A DNA stretch of 64,000 nt from Topomyia yanbarensis (GCF_030247195.1 NC_080672.1:309845115-309909114), one strand, 5' to 3'. Positions 23,280 to 34,307 are shown, numbered from the stretch's first letter. Made by a program: numbers and translations. Notes: generated by a model not told the origin, from the letters alone.

Positions 23280-24280
23280 AAAAAAATGGCGAAAGTTTTG
23301 GGTCCCAGCAAACCCCTGGAGGAGAAATTTTAGAAAAAAATTGGAACGGGGCTTCACAGTTTAAAACCAAAGTTTGTATGGAGAACTAGGGGTGTTCAAG
23401 AGGCAAGATATCAATGAAAATGGTCATCTTAAATTTTCGCATAAAGTCTTACATAAAATGCTTATTACATCGAAAAAGTAATCTATGCAAGTTTTTAGCT
23501 CAATCGGACATCATTAAGGGGGTGCGGAGTTTGATTATTGTTTTTATAATATAATCAATCAATACGAAATGTTCAAAATCGAAAAATTTTGTTTGTCGAA
23601 ATATGTCTAAAAATAGCATGAAACATCAGCATCTAGTCTCAAAACAAACGAAAACCGCTGAAAACAAATCATATTTTTTTTAGATCCAAGGACTTGGAAA
23701 AAAATGATTCGAAAATCGAAAATTTTACTGTAATGCCCTACGATTGAAAAAAAATCCCATCGAACTGGGCTTGGTAGCAGCGCAAATAAAAAGATGGCAA
23801 AGATTTGGGGCTCCAACTAAATCATCGTAAAGAATTTTTTGAAAAAAATTGGAACGGGACCTCACAGTTTAAAACAAAAGTTTTGTGAAATTTAGGAAAA
23901 TAACATCTTTTAGGTGAAAATGAACATTATTGGTCGAATTTTTCCAACGAACTAGGCTTGGGAGCAAAACAAATAAAAAGATGGCGGGAATTTGGCGTTC
24001 CAACTAAATCATCGTAAAGAATGTTTTGAATAAAATTGGAACGGAACTTCACGGTTTAGAACCAAAGTTTTGTGAATTTAAAAAAATAATATCTTTTAAG
24101 TGAAAATGGACATTTTTGAACGAATTTTCCCAACGAACTGGGCTTGGGAGCAGAACAAATAAAAAATTGGTGGGGATCATCGGTTTACGTGTCCATTTTC
24201 ATCTAAAAGATGCTATTTTTCAAAAAATTCACAGAACTTTGGTTTTAAACTGTGAAGTTCCGTATGTAACTCGCGTGTAA
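23280..24280. repeat. imperfect ~185-bp tandem repeat
   Basis: Blocks GATGGCAAAGATTTGG (23794), GATGGCGGGAATTTGG (23979) and a diverged TTGGTGGGGA (24168), each followed by AATTGGAACGG and ...TTTAAAACCAAAGTTT, recur every ~185-190 bp; an earlier copy starts near 23280. The last unit turns into an inverted partial copy at 24190-24270 (CATCTAAAAGATGCTATTTT, ACTTTGGTTTTAAACTGTGA). Open frames across it are not genes. Confidence 0.65.
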
Positions 24281-24869
24281 AAATTCTATTTTAAAGCCGT
24301 GTGTCTTTCGCATATTCGCATGTGTTCTTGGATGACCGCGCGCGGACCGTGAACCTGATACTTAATTTTTGATGTGCGGCTCAGATGTTAGAAAAAAGTG
24401 AAATCTATCATATCACTAGAGATCCCGGTCATTTTTTGATTGGTCCTACTGAATGAATGGACCTAAGTTGCTAGGATAGAGGGTAATGGTTTCCGGACTT
24501 GACCGATCCACGATCGCGCGAACACGGACGTTTCGCTGTCTGCGTTTGAAACTTCGTAAGTGCTAAAACGTTTACCTTATTACCGGAGTGTTACCAAGTT
24601 TGCGCGATCGCGGGCTTATGTGTGCGTTGTTAATCGCGAAGGGCTTTTTTTTACAATGGAGAAGACATTTACGTCCTAGCCCAGTACACGTGCTATCGGT
24701 AGGTGTCCAAGCTACCACACGGGGTGTACTGGGGGTGTGTCGGGCTCGAATGCTGACGCTGCCATTAATACCGACTAAACTCCATTGGGCTCCGCCATCG
24801 TTCCCCCCAGGAACTACCTCTCGGTATTACTTCTGGGGGATGGCTGTACTTAATGGACTCATTCACTCT

Positions 24870-25115
24870 CACTCACGCGTTCATACGTCCTGTATGAGGC
24901 TTACTTGGGTGCTCTCTCTATCGTACCTTGATTCACTCTTAAACACTCCACATGGGGCTGACTTGTGTGCTCACCTTTTTCATTCCTTGCTAGGCTTACT
25001 TTTGTGCTAGCCTCTACCATACCATGTGAGGCTGACTTTTGTGCTCACCCTTAACATACCGTGTGAGACTGACTTGGATACTCACCCTTTCACTCCTCTA
25101 CCACGCCACGAGGCA
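24870..25115 (-). repeat. imperfect tandem repeats in the LINE 3'UTR
   Basis: Units around TGAGGCTGACTTTTGTGCTC ACC are repeated about five times at 40-60-bp spacing (24893, 24950, 24990, 25027, 25064) between the ORF2 stop and the poly(A) end. Confidence 0.65.
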
Positions 25116-25366
25116 TCGATAGCTAAGTCCCAACATACTACGCTACGACCCTCCCATCTTGGCATGAGGCAGTCCACTTATACGCCTATACACTCGCTCT
25201 TCTGCCTTGCTTCGGGGTGGCTGGGTTTACCCCTTACGCGGTTGCCAGTCGCTGCGCCAAACCTGCCTCAGCATGAACAGACCATTCACTCCCTTTTTTG
25301 CGCTCGGCCTTTTTCGCTCCAACTAACCAATCACTAGTTAGCCGTGCCCGTCGTCTGTTGCTCGGT

Positions 25367-28290
25367 TCACCAGATTACCTGTAGCGTGATAGCAATCTGG
25401 GTGGTAGCAGCCGAGACTGCGTTCCACTTCTCCACCGATTGACACATCCGCTGAATAAGGGTATCAGGGGTTGTGTCCCAGCCACAGACGTCAAGCATTG
25501 CTCTTCTTTCGACGTCGAACCGAGGACATACGAACAGTATGTGTTAGGCAGTTTAGTCTACACCTGGGCAGTCCGGGCAGACTGGGACCTCCGCGTGCCC
25601 GAACCTGTGGAGGTACTGTCGGATACAGCCATGGCCTGACAGGAATTGTGTCAGGTGGAAGTGAACTTCCCCATGGGGTCTTCCCACCCAGCTCGATATG
25701 CTAGGTATCAGCCGGTGGGTCCACCTACCTTTCGAGGAGTTATCCCACTCACGCTGCCATCTGGCGACCGACGTCACCCTGGTGCGCTCGCGGGCTCCTC
25801 TATTTCCACGTAGCTTAAAACACTCCTCATCTTCCCGAATGACCAACCCGACTGGCATCATGCTCGCTATCACGCAGGATGCATCGTGTGATACCGTGCG
25901 GTAGGCAGTTATCACTCTGAGGCACATCACGCGGTAGGTGCTCTCCAGTTTCTGTAGGTAACTGGTTACCCTCAGTGCTCTTGACCATGACGGGCCGCCG
26001 TACCTGAGGATAGATACGGCAACGCCTGTCAGTAACCTACGTCTACTGGCGCACACCTTTGAGCTGTTGGACATCATTCTCGATAGAGCCGCAACAGCAG
26101 TCGACGCTCTCTTGCATGTATAGTCGACATGGCTGCCGAAGGTCAGCTTGTCGTCTATAATGACTCCGAGAGACTTCAGACTTCGCTGTGAAGTGATTGC
26201 GACTTCTCCCACATGGATAACTGCATGTTGTGCCGACTTGCGGTTGTTGACGATAACTACCTCCGTCTTATGATGAGCGAGCTCCAGGCCTCTCGCGCTC
26301 ATCCCTTCCTCCACCGTGCTGATCGCGTGTTCTGCGGTTAGTTCTACCTCAGTGATTGACTCCCCGTAGACCTCCAAGGTTACGTCGTCGGCAAAGTCGA
26401 CGATCTTGACCCCAGGAGGGAACTTCAGTCTCAGAACCCCGTCATACATGAGGTTCCATAGCACCGGGCCTAGGAGCGAGCCCTGCGGACTCCGGCGGTG
26501 ATCGGAACCCTTTTCTGACCGGCATCGGTCTCGTATAGCAGTACGCGGTTCTGGAAGTAACTTTCCAAGATCCGGTATAGACCAACCGGTAGGCTAAGCC
26601 GGTGTAACGAGAGCGCGATGGCATCCCAGCTTGCGCTGTTGAATGCGTTCTTCACGTCAAGTGTCACTAACGCACAGTATCGAATGCCTCGCCTTTTTCG
26701 TTGGATCGCTATCTCGGCAGTATTTATCACTGAGTTGAGAGCGTCCACTGTGGACTTACCCTTCCGAAAGCCAAACTGGTTGCTTGACAGACCGTCCGTA
26801 CCTTCCGCGTACGGGGTGAGCCTGTTGAGGATGATCCTCTCAAGCAGTTTGCCAGTCGTGTCTATCAGACAGATTGGTCTGTACGCCGATGGGTCGCCTG
26901 GCGGCTTCCCGGGCTTCGGAAACAGCACCAATTTCTGCCTTTTCCATCTATCGGGGAAACGGCACTCGTCAAGGCATCTCTGCATAGCTAGCCTGAACAT
27001 GTTCGGGTTCACTATGGTCGCAGCCTTGAGAGCGTTGTTTGGAACTCCATCCGGCCCTGGAGCTTTGTTCATTGCTAGGGATTTAGCCACTGCGAGTAGT
27101 TCTTCATACGTCACTGGAGCCACCATTTCAGCCGTGCCCGCACTGTCTCGTAGTGCAGGTGGCCAGGGGCTTGTGGCTCGAGACGGGAAGAGTACTTCGA
27201 TAATCGTCGCCAACCGGTCCGGAGACCGTTCTGGGGGTGAAGTGCCCCCTTTGGTCTTGGCCATCACAATCCTGTAGGCGTCACCCCACGGATTCGCGTT
27301 GGCACTCTCACACAGGTTGTCGAAACACGCTCTCTTGTTGCTTTTAATGGCGTTGTTAAGGGCCAATTTCGCAGCTCGAAACACTTCACGGCGGTTCTCT
27401 CTTGCATCCTCGGTGTGAGCTCTTTGCATCCTACGTCTAGCTCTGAGGCAGGCGGAGCTGCAATCTCGGCACTCCACCAGTATACCGGGCATCTGCCGTT
27501 TCTTGGCAGGGTTTTTCTCGGCATAGTGGCGTCGCACGCGCGTGGTAGAACAGCTACCAGCGCATCCCCGCTTAGACTGTCGATGTTGGCCTCCAGTCCC
27601 AGGGCCGCGGTGGAAGCTTCGCTGTCGAAGTGATTGGACTTGCACCCGCGTACCTGACAGGGATCCCCCGCCCTCGGATGCTGCACACCATAGTTGATCC
27701 TAAAGCGGATTGCCAAGTGATCGCTATGGGTGTAGCCTTCGTTTACCCTCCATTCCATGCCTGGAACCAGACTAGGGCTGGCAAATGTTACGTCAATCCA
27801 CACCTCCACCTCGTTTCTACGGAATGTACTAGCGGAGCCATTATTAGCTAGCACAGTATCGAGTTTCGCAAGCGCCTCCATTAGCGCTTGATTCCTGCTA
27901 TTTGTACAGCGGCTGCCCCCCTCCACAAGCGTTAAAGGCTCCCGCTATGACTACCGGTTTCCGGCCCACTAGGTCCGACGAGAGCCTGTCGATCATCTGG
28001 TTGAACTGTTCTATTGGCCACCTTGGTGGGGCATAGCAGCTGCAATAGAACACACCATTGATCTTGGCAATCGCCACACCCTCGGCGGAGGAGTGTATTA
28101 CCTCTTGAACCGGGAACCGTCCCGTTGTACAGATTGCCACCATTCCAGACCCGTCCTACACCCAATTGCCATTGCCGACAGGGATGTTGTACGGGTCTGA
28201 TAGGAGGGCGACATCTGTCCTCGACTCCGAGACCGACTGCCACAGCAGCTGTTGGGCTGCTGCACAATGGTTAAGATTTAGCTGTGTGAC
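25367..28290 (-). pseudogene. R1-clade LINE ORF2 (endonuclease and reverse transcriptase), inactivated
   Basis: Order on the minus strand: endonuclease start (NLNHCAAAQQLLWQSVSE near 28270), FYCSCYAPPRWP, VVIAGAFNA near 27940 (the usual GDFNA Asp is Ala), SDHLAIRF near 27720; reverse transcriptase NKAPGPDGVPNNAL, FPKPGKPPG, SSNQFGFRKGKST, LVTLDVKNAFNSASW (26470-27100), VDFADDVTLEVYG near 26400; then the Cys-His segment CPDCPGVD and FVCPRFDVERR near 25500; stop at 25367. A stop near 28150, frame changes near 27925, 27460 and 26467, and two TAA stops near 25540-25553 make it non-functional. The FADD catalytic box is intact. Confidence 0.88.
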
Positions 28291-28292
28291 GT

Positions 28293-29079
28293 TCACGGTT
28301 TCTTCTTATTTGCCTCACCGAAGGGACACGAAGGTCCGCCCACAGCATGTTTATGGGTTTGCTTCTTAGCGGTGCAGATAAGGCACTTGTGCGCCTTAGT
28401 GCAACCCCGCTCCTTATGCCCCTCCTCGCCGCAGCGACGACATATTTTGCTCCTGTCTATGCCCTTGCACTCGTAGGATTTGTGGCCGGACTCAAGGCAC
28501 CGATAGTACCTATCCACTGAAGGCGGCTGGGGTATGCTAATTGCTATGCTATGCATACCGACGAGCCGATCTTCAGCTTACCTTTCTCTGTTACCTTTTT
28601 GGCATCCGCCTTCAGTAGCATGAGGTAGGCTACTTGGGTGCCAGAGGGTCCCCCTCTAAAACGCACAGAGGCCCGTTCGATTGTCACGTCGCATTGCTCC
28701 TTGACGGCTGTGACGACATCTTCTGCGGTCGTGAACTCGTCCAGATGCTTGCACTGGAGAGTCATTTCCGCCCCTAGCGACCTGACCTGGGCGCCTTCAC
28801 CAAGGACCTCTTGGGCCAAGGCCTTGTACACCGCACTAGATTGTGCGCCTCGCTTCAGCACAAGGAGCATTTCTCCTGTGTTGGTGCGTCTCACGCTACG
28901 CACGTCTTGCCGAAGGGCCGGGAGGCTTTCGGCCGCCCTCATCGACTTTAGGACGTCGGCGTATTTGTTCTTGTCGGTTTTTAACCACAAGGCCTCGTCT
29001 CTGTCCTTGGCCTTCTTCGCGGGCCGCGGTACCTCCGGTGTCGGTGCCGGCTTCTTCTTGGCGACCAGCGTCCAGGGGT
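28293..29079 (-). pseudogene. R1-clade LINE ORF1 (gag-like, three zinc knuckles), 5'-truncated
   Basis: Nucleic-acid binding protein of the LINE. Visible parts: a Pro/Lys-rich start (PWTLVAKKKPAPTPEVP), a coiled middle (YADVLKSMRAAESLPALR, GEMLLVLKRGAQSS), then three CCHC knuckles at 28330-28500 (CLESGHKSYEC, CRRCGEEGHKERGC, CLICTAKKQTHKHAV...C). A frame change near 28550 separates the body from the knuckles. The open frame's apparent start at 29164 belongs to the flanking Jockey-type fragment, not to this element: the true LINE sequence begins at 29079. Confidence 0.85.
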
Positions 29080-29092
29080 TTAATCGCGAAGG

Positions 29093-29560
29093 ACTTAAGC
29101 GTTCGTATGTTGACGTGTTTGTCACGTGTGCTCGCAGGTTGGTCGTTGTCGATCGTTTAGGCATAAAACCGTGTGAGTCGTCTCAAATGTAGTGTTTGCA
29201 GTGAAAAAACAATAGGATCTAACACAATCAGCTCGAATAGTTTTGATAAGGCACTTAGACACGAGATTCCCCGATAATTATCATTGTTCGATTTATTTCC
29301 TTTTTTGTGAACTGGAAACATGTGCGCTGCTGTCCAGTAGGAATGGAATCTTCCAGTAGTGAGTGATAACACGAAGACTCACCGAAGTGGATCAAGAAGC
29401 CCTCTAATGCATTTTTTAACAAAAATCGACGGAACACCATCAGGGCCCGGAGAACTAGTCGCTTTCAGCTTGGAATTTGCTGCAAGAATAGCAGCGTTAT
29501 CGATGAAATCAGTTGATGTTTTGTCCTAGAGAAGAAGTTTGTAAGATTTTCAATCTTTGT
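29093..29560 (-). pseudogene. Jockey-clade LINE reverse transcriptase fragment
   Basis: Minus-strand RT segment: SSPGPDGVPSIFVKKC (near 29440), LTTGRFHSYWTAAHMFPVHK, NDNYRGISCLSALSKLFE, IVLDPIVF, then after a frame change HGFMPKRSTTTNL (near 29150). These are RT blocks 2-3 of Jockey-type LINEs. The downstream half is missing; the R1 element begins 50 bp further on. A stop occurs after DPLR. Dead fragment. Confidence 0.8.
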
Positions 29561-30032
29561 ACATTTTGAGAAGCTTTTCGGCGCATTTAAAAAATTCGCG
29601 AGTTGGTTTACGCGCTTGTTGCCATAATATTGAAGCAGCATCAATCATTAGTCTTGCGCTTTCTATTGCGGATAGTTTCACAAAACGCATATTGTAGAAA
29701 AATACTTTCAAACTTGTCTGTTTGATGGTATGACATTTACATTTCGAATGTGAAACTTCGATTTCTGTACACCATTGTAACCAACTTCACGTAATTAGGT
29801 TAGGAACAGCCTCCTGCTAGGCGGCCATTTTTTTCAAGCCAACATCTTCCTTTGTTGAAAATTAAAACAACCCAATGCAAGAGCATCGGAAGCATGAGTA
29901 TATAAGCGGCTAGGCCGGAGGCCCGCCATATGTTAGCTACTGTCAACGTCTGTCACCCCCCTGGTTAGGAATGATTAACTCCGCACGAAAATTAAATTTT
30001 GTAATTTGTTTCTCGCATCAATAAAAACATAA
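29561..30032. other. no gene in this intron stretch
   Basis: Possibly further decayed LINE up to ~29700; beyond that nothing is recognised. Confidence 0.4.
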
Positions 30033-30275
30033 ATGCAATTTCATATTAATTTTAATGGTTTTAAAATAATTTATATAATGAAATAAGCTAAAAAATGCAA
30101 AATTTCAATCAAATTACCATTGGTTCACTTCAATTCATGTTCTGCTATATTCATTTTTCTTGGTTCGGTTTCAAATTTTACAGTTGCTTTGTTAGGTTAA
30201 AAGGAAACTTTTTCAGGCCTGCGCTCGTTGATATGGCTATTTTGAAATTTTTTCTAATAAATCGCGGCCAGGTAA
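30033..30275 (+). repeat. inverted mate of the 21885-22135 repeat
   Basis: Reverse complement of the earlier block, sharing TTAATTTTAATGGTTTTAAA, AAGGAAACTTTTTCAGGCC and CGTTGATATGGCTATTTTGA. Confidence 0.65.
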
Positions 30276-30299
30276 TTATATGCATATATTGACGAAATT

Positions 30300-30390
30300 T
30301 GTCAAGCTGAGTCGATTGGTAATGAAACTCGGCCCTGCAGGCCTCGGAAAAAGTTTTCATAGTGAGTGCGAACCCAATACATTTCGACAA
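30300..30390 (-). repeat. fragment of the GC-box head repeat
   Basis: AGCTGAGTCGATTGGTAATG, CTCGGCCCT and GGCCTCGGAAAAAGTTTTCA match (with changes) the head of the backbone repeat at 17715-17790. Confidence 0.6.
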
Positions 30391-30496
30391 CGGGAACCTT
30401 CGGTAAATTTCGTAGAATTCTAAAAAACATATCAACCGTACTAGCAGACATTTAAACCTCGATCGCACCGCGTTGTGCACTAACACGCTTACTCAC

Positions 30497-30603
30497 CTCA
30501 GGAGATGACCGTCCCGTCTACGCGATGCTTGCCACGGTGAATCTTCATACCGATATGCTTTACGTATAAGCGGCGCACAAGAACAGCTTAGTTTGTTACC
30601 CAT
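30497..30603 (-). CDS. sif: still life (sif) exon 1 coding part, start codon
   Basis: First coding exon: MGNKLSCSCAPLIRKAYR, YEDSPWQASRRRDGHLL and a split Arg codon. The donor is CTGAG followed by GTGAGTAAG. The start ATG (30603-30601, minus) sits in GCGCCATGG, with G at -3 and +4. MGNKLSC with a nearby Cys pair fits N-myristoylation plus palmitoylation, so membrane attachment is plausible (inference). It joins exon 2 in frame. The N-terminus matches the Drosophila still life type 1 start as I recall it. The gene product activates Rac and shapes synaptic terminals in flies. Upstream is a short 5'UTR intron of 62 nt. Confidence 0.93.
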
Positions 30604-30619
30604 GGCGCAACTTGGGCAT
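30596..30619 (-). promoter_or_regulatory. overlapping uORF at the sif start
   Basis: An upstream ATG 16 nt before the sif ATG opens a seven-codon frame (MPKLRHG) whose stop TAA lies inside codons 2-3 of sif. The uATG has T at -3 (weak), the main ATG has G at -3 and +4 (strong), so leaky scanning would favour sif while the uORF could damp translation. Confidence 0.6.
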
Positions 30620-30632
30620 CCAGCCTGTCCTC
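30604..30632 (-). other. sif: sif exon 1, 5'UTR part
   Basis: 29 nt between the acceptor TTTCCACAG (30633 side) and the start codon. Same exon as the coding part. Confidence 0.8.
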
Positions 30633-30694
30633 CTGTGGAAATCAAACAAATAATCAGTACGTCAGACTTAATGGATTAGCGAATACCCTCTTAC

Positions 30695-30812
30695 CTGAGG
30701 TTCCTTGCTGTCACCACATCCCACTCACATCGGCCCGGGAAAGTGCTTGGCCTCGGTTCAGCGACTGCGATCGCTGATTGTGTCTGTGGCTGTAGTGGCG
30801 GCTGCTGCCACG
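30695..30812 (-). other. sif: sif non-coding upstream exon
   Basis: 118-nt exon with acceptor TTTCGTCCTTACAG (30813 side) and donor CTCAG before GTAAGAGG (30694 downward). It has stops in the frame leading to the ATG, so it is 5'UTR. A 62-nt intron (30633-30694) separates it from exon 1. Confidence 0.65.
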
Positions 30813-32285
30813 CTGTAAGGACGAAAGTTCAAGAGAAGCGAAGAAGAAGACATGTTATCAGGGGCTTTTATTGCTAAACTTGCCTGCACCAGGATAGTTT
30901 CGCTAGAGTGCCAATTGTGAGATAGTTTATCATATGTTTTAATGGGAAAGTTTTTTGACTTGATAGGAAACTGCTCGCACTGTAGAAACAGACTCAACCA
31001 ATGCCGGATATACTTAAAGGGTATCATAAATATCTTGAAAACGATTTTCGAAGTTCTGAACATGCTGTCCAACAAAAAGCATTGAACATTTGATCCCATT
31101 GTGAACTGCATCACATATTGTCACCATCCAGTCGATAGTTTCAATATTGCAATACTCTATCTAATTAAAATCACGATTACACCAAAAATGTCAATAAACG
31201 ACTTTGCGAACAACTATCACAGGAAATAATTCCCCATCAGCAATCGTCACGATTTCCACTTGACCTGAAAACCCGACCGTCTCTGGCAGCCTGACCCACT
31301 CACATCACACACACCGCTTGCCGAGAGTTACCATTTCCACGGCGCGCCTGATGAGGATTAGTTAGTGGTGGCACTAAGTACAGTGAGTGAGTGCATCATG
31401 ACCTCATGATGGTTACTGGTGTGACGTCCCGAAGTGGGGCCTGGATAGGTCTTACACTACAGCTTACAGCTTCGGGTCAGGGTACGTCGATATTTGATAT
31501 TGATTGAGTCTGATTCTGCCGTCGCCGCTGGTTGCCCTTTCCGGGAAGGTTTTAAATCGGATGGAATTCGAATTTAAAATGAATAATGAAAATATAGTTC
31601 GAGTGCGATATTGGGGAGGCGTGGAAACAAAACAGAAGGAAGGAGGAGAATCATTTTGCTAGGAGTGCTACTACCACTACCACTACTACGGGCAATGCTT
31701 AACGCAACGGTGATTGGAGTTGTGGACTGAGTGGATGGACAGGCTCTGCTGCCAGGATGGATGGGAAGGGTGATTGGCGATGACAGGTCGTTTTTTTAGC
31801 TTTTGCATGATAAACTATTCCCGGTGAGTGGTTCGGTGCGTGCAAATAGAACCAGGTTGGTGTTTTTGGCTTAATGAGGATGCGAAATGGGCAGTAGATG
31901 AAAAGGAAAATGAATTTGTTAGTTTAGCAACGACAGTAATGGAATATTTAAAAGTGGTTTAATTTTAGTTGATTGATTTTTAAGAAGCTTCTTTTCTAGA
32001 TACTCTACTGACGCTACTCAAGGTTTATATTCTAAAAAAATATTGTAAGCAAATTATTCAGCAGGAACACACGCATTCTTAACAGTTTGTACATATGCTG
32101 AAACTACTTATTTACAAATGTACATAGTTTACACTAGCAAGTGAAAGTCAACAGCTAATTTGAGCCGAAGCGTCTACATTCGAGAATATTAAATAGACGA
32201 TGATTGAACGTTGAACAACTTCTGCGGCTGTTGTTGTGGTGATCCCAGATTACCTTGAATTGGCTGTCGATATTTTGATTTGGTA
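30813..32285 (-). other. upstream sif intron or 5' region
   Basis: No coding exon recognised. Contains a GAG/CAC-rich stretch (31260-31560) that could be regulatory. Transcription start not identifiable by eye. Confidence 0.4.
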
Positions 32286-32458
32286 TTTTTTTTTATTATA
32301 GAGGTTTATATATAACCTAAGAGTCATTCGCCTCTTTTCAGGTTAGATAAATCTCTTTTGTAAAAATCTCTAACCCTATGTGCGGGGTTGGGAATCGAAC
32401 CCAGGTGAGCTGCGTACAAGGAAATCATTTTACCAACTACGCTATGACCGTCCCTTTC
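32286..32458 (-). mobile_element. tRNA-derived SINE
   Basis: On the minus strand: GGGACGGTCATAGCGTAGTT (A-box TAGCGTAGTTGGTAAAA), B-box GGTTCGATTCCC about 50 bp on, then a tail ending in poly(A) (T-run 32286-32295). GATTTGGTA is duplicated at 32277-32285 and 32459-32467. The acceptor-stem halves do not pair, so it is a SINE and not a working tRNA gene. Confidence 0.8.
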
Positions 32459-32467
32459 GATTTGGTA

Positions 32468-33021
32468 GCATTCGCTACTAACAATTTCCTGCAGCTTCAG
32501 GAACGAGCAATTTGGTTGTAATTAATGCAAAATACGCTTTCTTCCCGGGATTTTGCGCATTATGCTTTTAAATGAAGCATTCCTATTACTAAAACAAAAT
32601 TATATTAATATTATAAATTATATTTCACGTAATTGTATTCGCGAAAACGGTTATCGCATAAATTACGGTATTAAGTTAGATATATACTTCTTACAGCAAA
32701 ATAGGTCTTAAAAATAATTCAACGTTCGAATGCAAATCAGAACTGTCTTGGGGAGCTAAAAAGGATCATATTAACTATCATATATATTTTTGAGTTACGA
32801 TCTTGAGTACGAAAAAGAACCATATATTAATTGTGTAACGAGTTTAAGGAGAGGATGTGCCTTTGTGGCATATGTCAAGCATGGGAAAAATCGCATCACA
32901 ATTCGGTCGCCAATCGCAAGAAAGCTTTCTTCATTTGTGATACATTTTGTTTGCTTCGAAAATGATGCATAGCAACCTGGTGCTGTGAACACAAGCAAGC
33001 TAAAGCTATAACAACCAATGC
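32468..33021. other. no feature recognised
   Basis: AT-rich spacer between the SINE and the BEL relic. Confidence 0.4.
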
Positions 33022-34100
33022 GCAAAGTTAGGCGAACCAGTCCACTATTGGGACACCCCGTTGGTCAACCTCCTTTCCTACAAGCTGGATCCAACTACGC
33101 TACGTGCTTGGGAGGAGAAAACCAGCAATAACGACGACGTTACCTATGATATACTGATCGAGTTCCTCTACCAGCGTGCCTGAATGCTAACGTCTGTCGT
33201 AACTGACCTGCAATATCGGTCCCAACACCCGGTTACAGCCAAGGTGGCCGGTCCGATTCCAACCCCGAAGCCGTTCAAGGTGGCGTTGAAGGCAGCTACC
33301 GTTGAACCGAACTACAGTGCTCCCTCATGCGTCGCTTGTCCAGAGAAGCAATCTTCCAATGCCCTGCATTTTCCGAGGTGTCCGTCCGCCAGCGCTGTGA
33401 GCTGGTTTCCCAAAAGCGCCTATGCTGTAATTGCTTCCGTACTGGACATCAAGCCAGGAACTGTACCTCCAAGTTCTCTTGTCGTTACTGTCACGAAAAA
33501 CACCATGCCCTGCTGCACGAGTCAGAACCGCCGCAGATGCTATTCCTGTTATCGAGGAAAGTCAGCAGATTCCCTCCACGTCCGCCATCGCTGACCCTTC
33601 CAGCTCGGTGAAGCCGAACAGCCAAGTAAGCTTATCGGTTCAGGCTGAGCACAGTACAGTTTTGCTGGAAACTGTTTCTCTCTTCGTCGTAGATCAGAAT
33701 GGCAAGAAGATCCCCGCACGTGCACTTCTAGATTCCGGATCCATGTGCAACTTCATCACCAAGAAGCTTGCAAATTTCCTGAACCTTCATCGCACCAAGG
33801 TGGATATCGCAGTAGCTGGTATAGGAGAATCCACCAAGCAGATTAAGTGCCAATTGACTGCTATGATTAAGTCGAAGTCGACACCGCACTCCACCAAGCT
33901 TGAGTTCCTGATCCTCAAGAGACCGACGGTCAAGCTTCCAACCGTTCCGATCGACATTTGCACGTGGAATCTTCCCAAGTTGTCTTTGGCAGACTCCAGA
34001 TTCCATATCCCATCCGACATTGACATGGTTGTCGGTGGTGAAGCGTACCATGAGCTGCATCCTGGCGTTCCCTGGGAGAGGGATTACCGTTGCTAATAGA
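33022..34100 (+). pseudogene. BEL/Pao gag end, zinc knuckles and protease
   Basis: Start is truncated: the first recognisable part is the end of the BEL gag domain (DTPLVNLLSYKLDPTTLRAW, 33040-33110), broken by a stop at 33180. Next come the Cys-His knuckles (LFQ-type CPAFSEVSVRQRCELV, CCNCFRTGHQARNC, CRYCHEKHHALLH, 33340-33540) and the aspartic protease (ARALLDSGSMCNFIT, near 33720-33760) with a hydrophobic flap region. Frame changes occur near 33330 and 33560. Expressed proteins would be non-functional. Confidence 0.85.
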
Positions 34101-34307
34101 GACGGTGTTCGGATGGACTGTTTCCGGGAAGATATCCATCAATCAACCCACCATTCCCCGCGTCTGCTATCTTACCACTGTCGATCGAAGCTTAGAACAA
34201 ACGTTGCAGAAGTTATAGGAGCTAGAAGCTGTTGAGCCGTGTTCTGTATATTCCGTAGAAGAAAAACAGTGTGAAGAACTTTCGCTTCCGGTCGTTATCT
34301 CATTCGT

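Larger units (their letters stand above)
24630..29092 (-). mobile_element. R1-clade LINE with 13-bp target duplication
   Basis: Element 24643-29079 (about 4.4 kb), 5'-truncated. TTAATCGCGAAGG occurs at 24630-24642 and 29080-29092 as a target-site duplication; the 3' end has a short poly(A) (T-run 24645-24652). It encodes the remains of gag-like ORF1 and of the EN/RT ORF2, both broken. GC content is far above the surroundings. The orientation matches sif. R1-type elements in rDNA are site-specific; this copy is not in rDNA. Confidence 0.85.
21373..30496 (-). other. sif: sif intron 1, 9.1 kb, transposon-filled
   Basis: Donor GTGAGT (30491-30496) and acceptor CTAG (21373-21376) bound an intron that contains G-rich repeats, a tandem ~185-bp repeat, an R1-clade LINE, a Jockey-type fragment and an inverted-repeat pair. 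Both LINE pieces are in the same orientation as sif. The remainder outside the listed elements shows no gene. Confidence 0.85.

Noticed and set aside
24588..27277. Plus-strand open frames of 70-220 codons
   Set aside because: Antisense shadows and 3'UTR of the GC-rich R1-clade LINE; the coding motifs are on the minus strand.
28638..29192. 184-codon plus-strand frame
   Set aside because: Antisense of LINE ORF1; no recognisable domain.
32377..32458. Possible tRNA gene
   Set aside because: A and B boxes are present but the acceptor stem does not pair and a poly(A) tail and target duplication follow; it is a SINE head.
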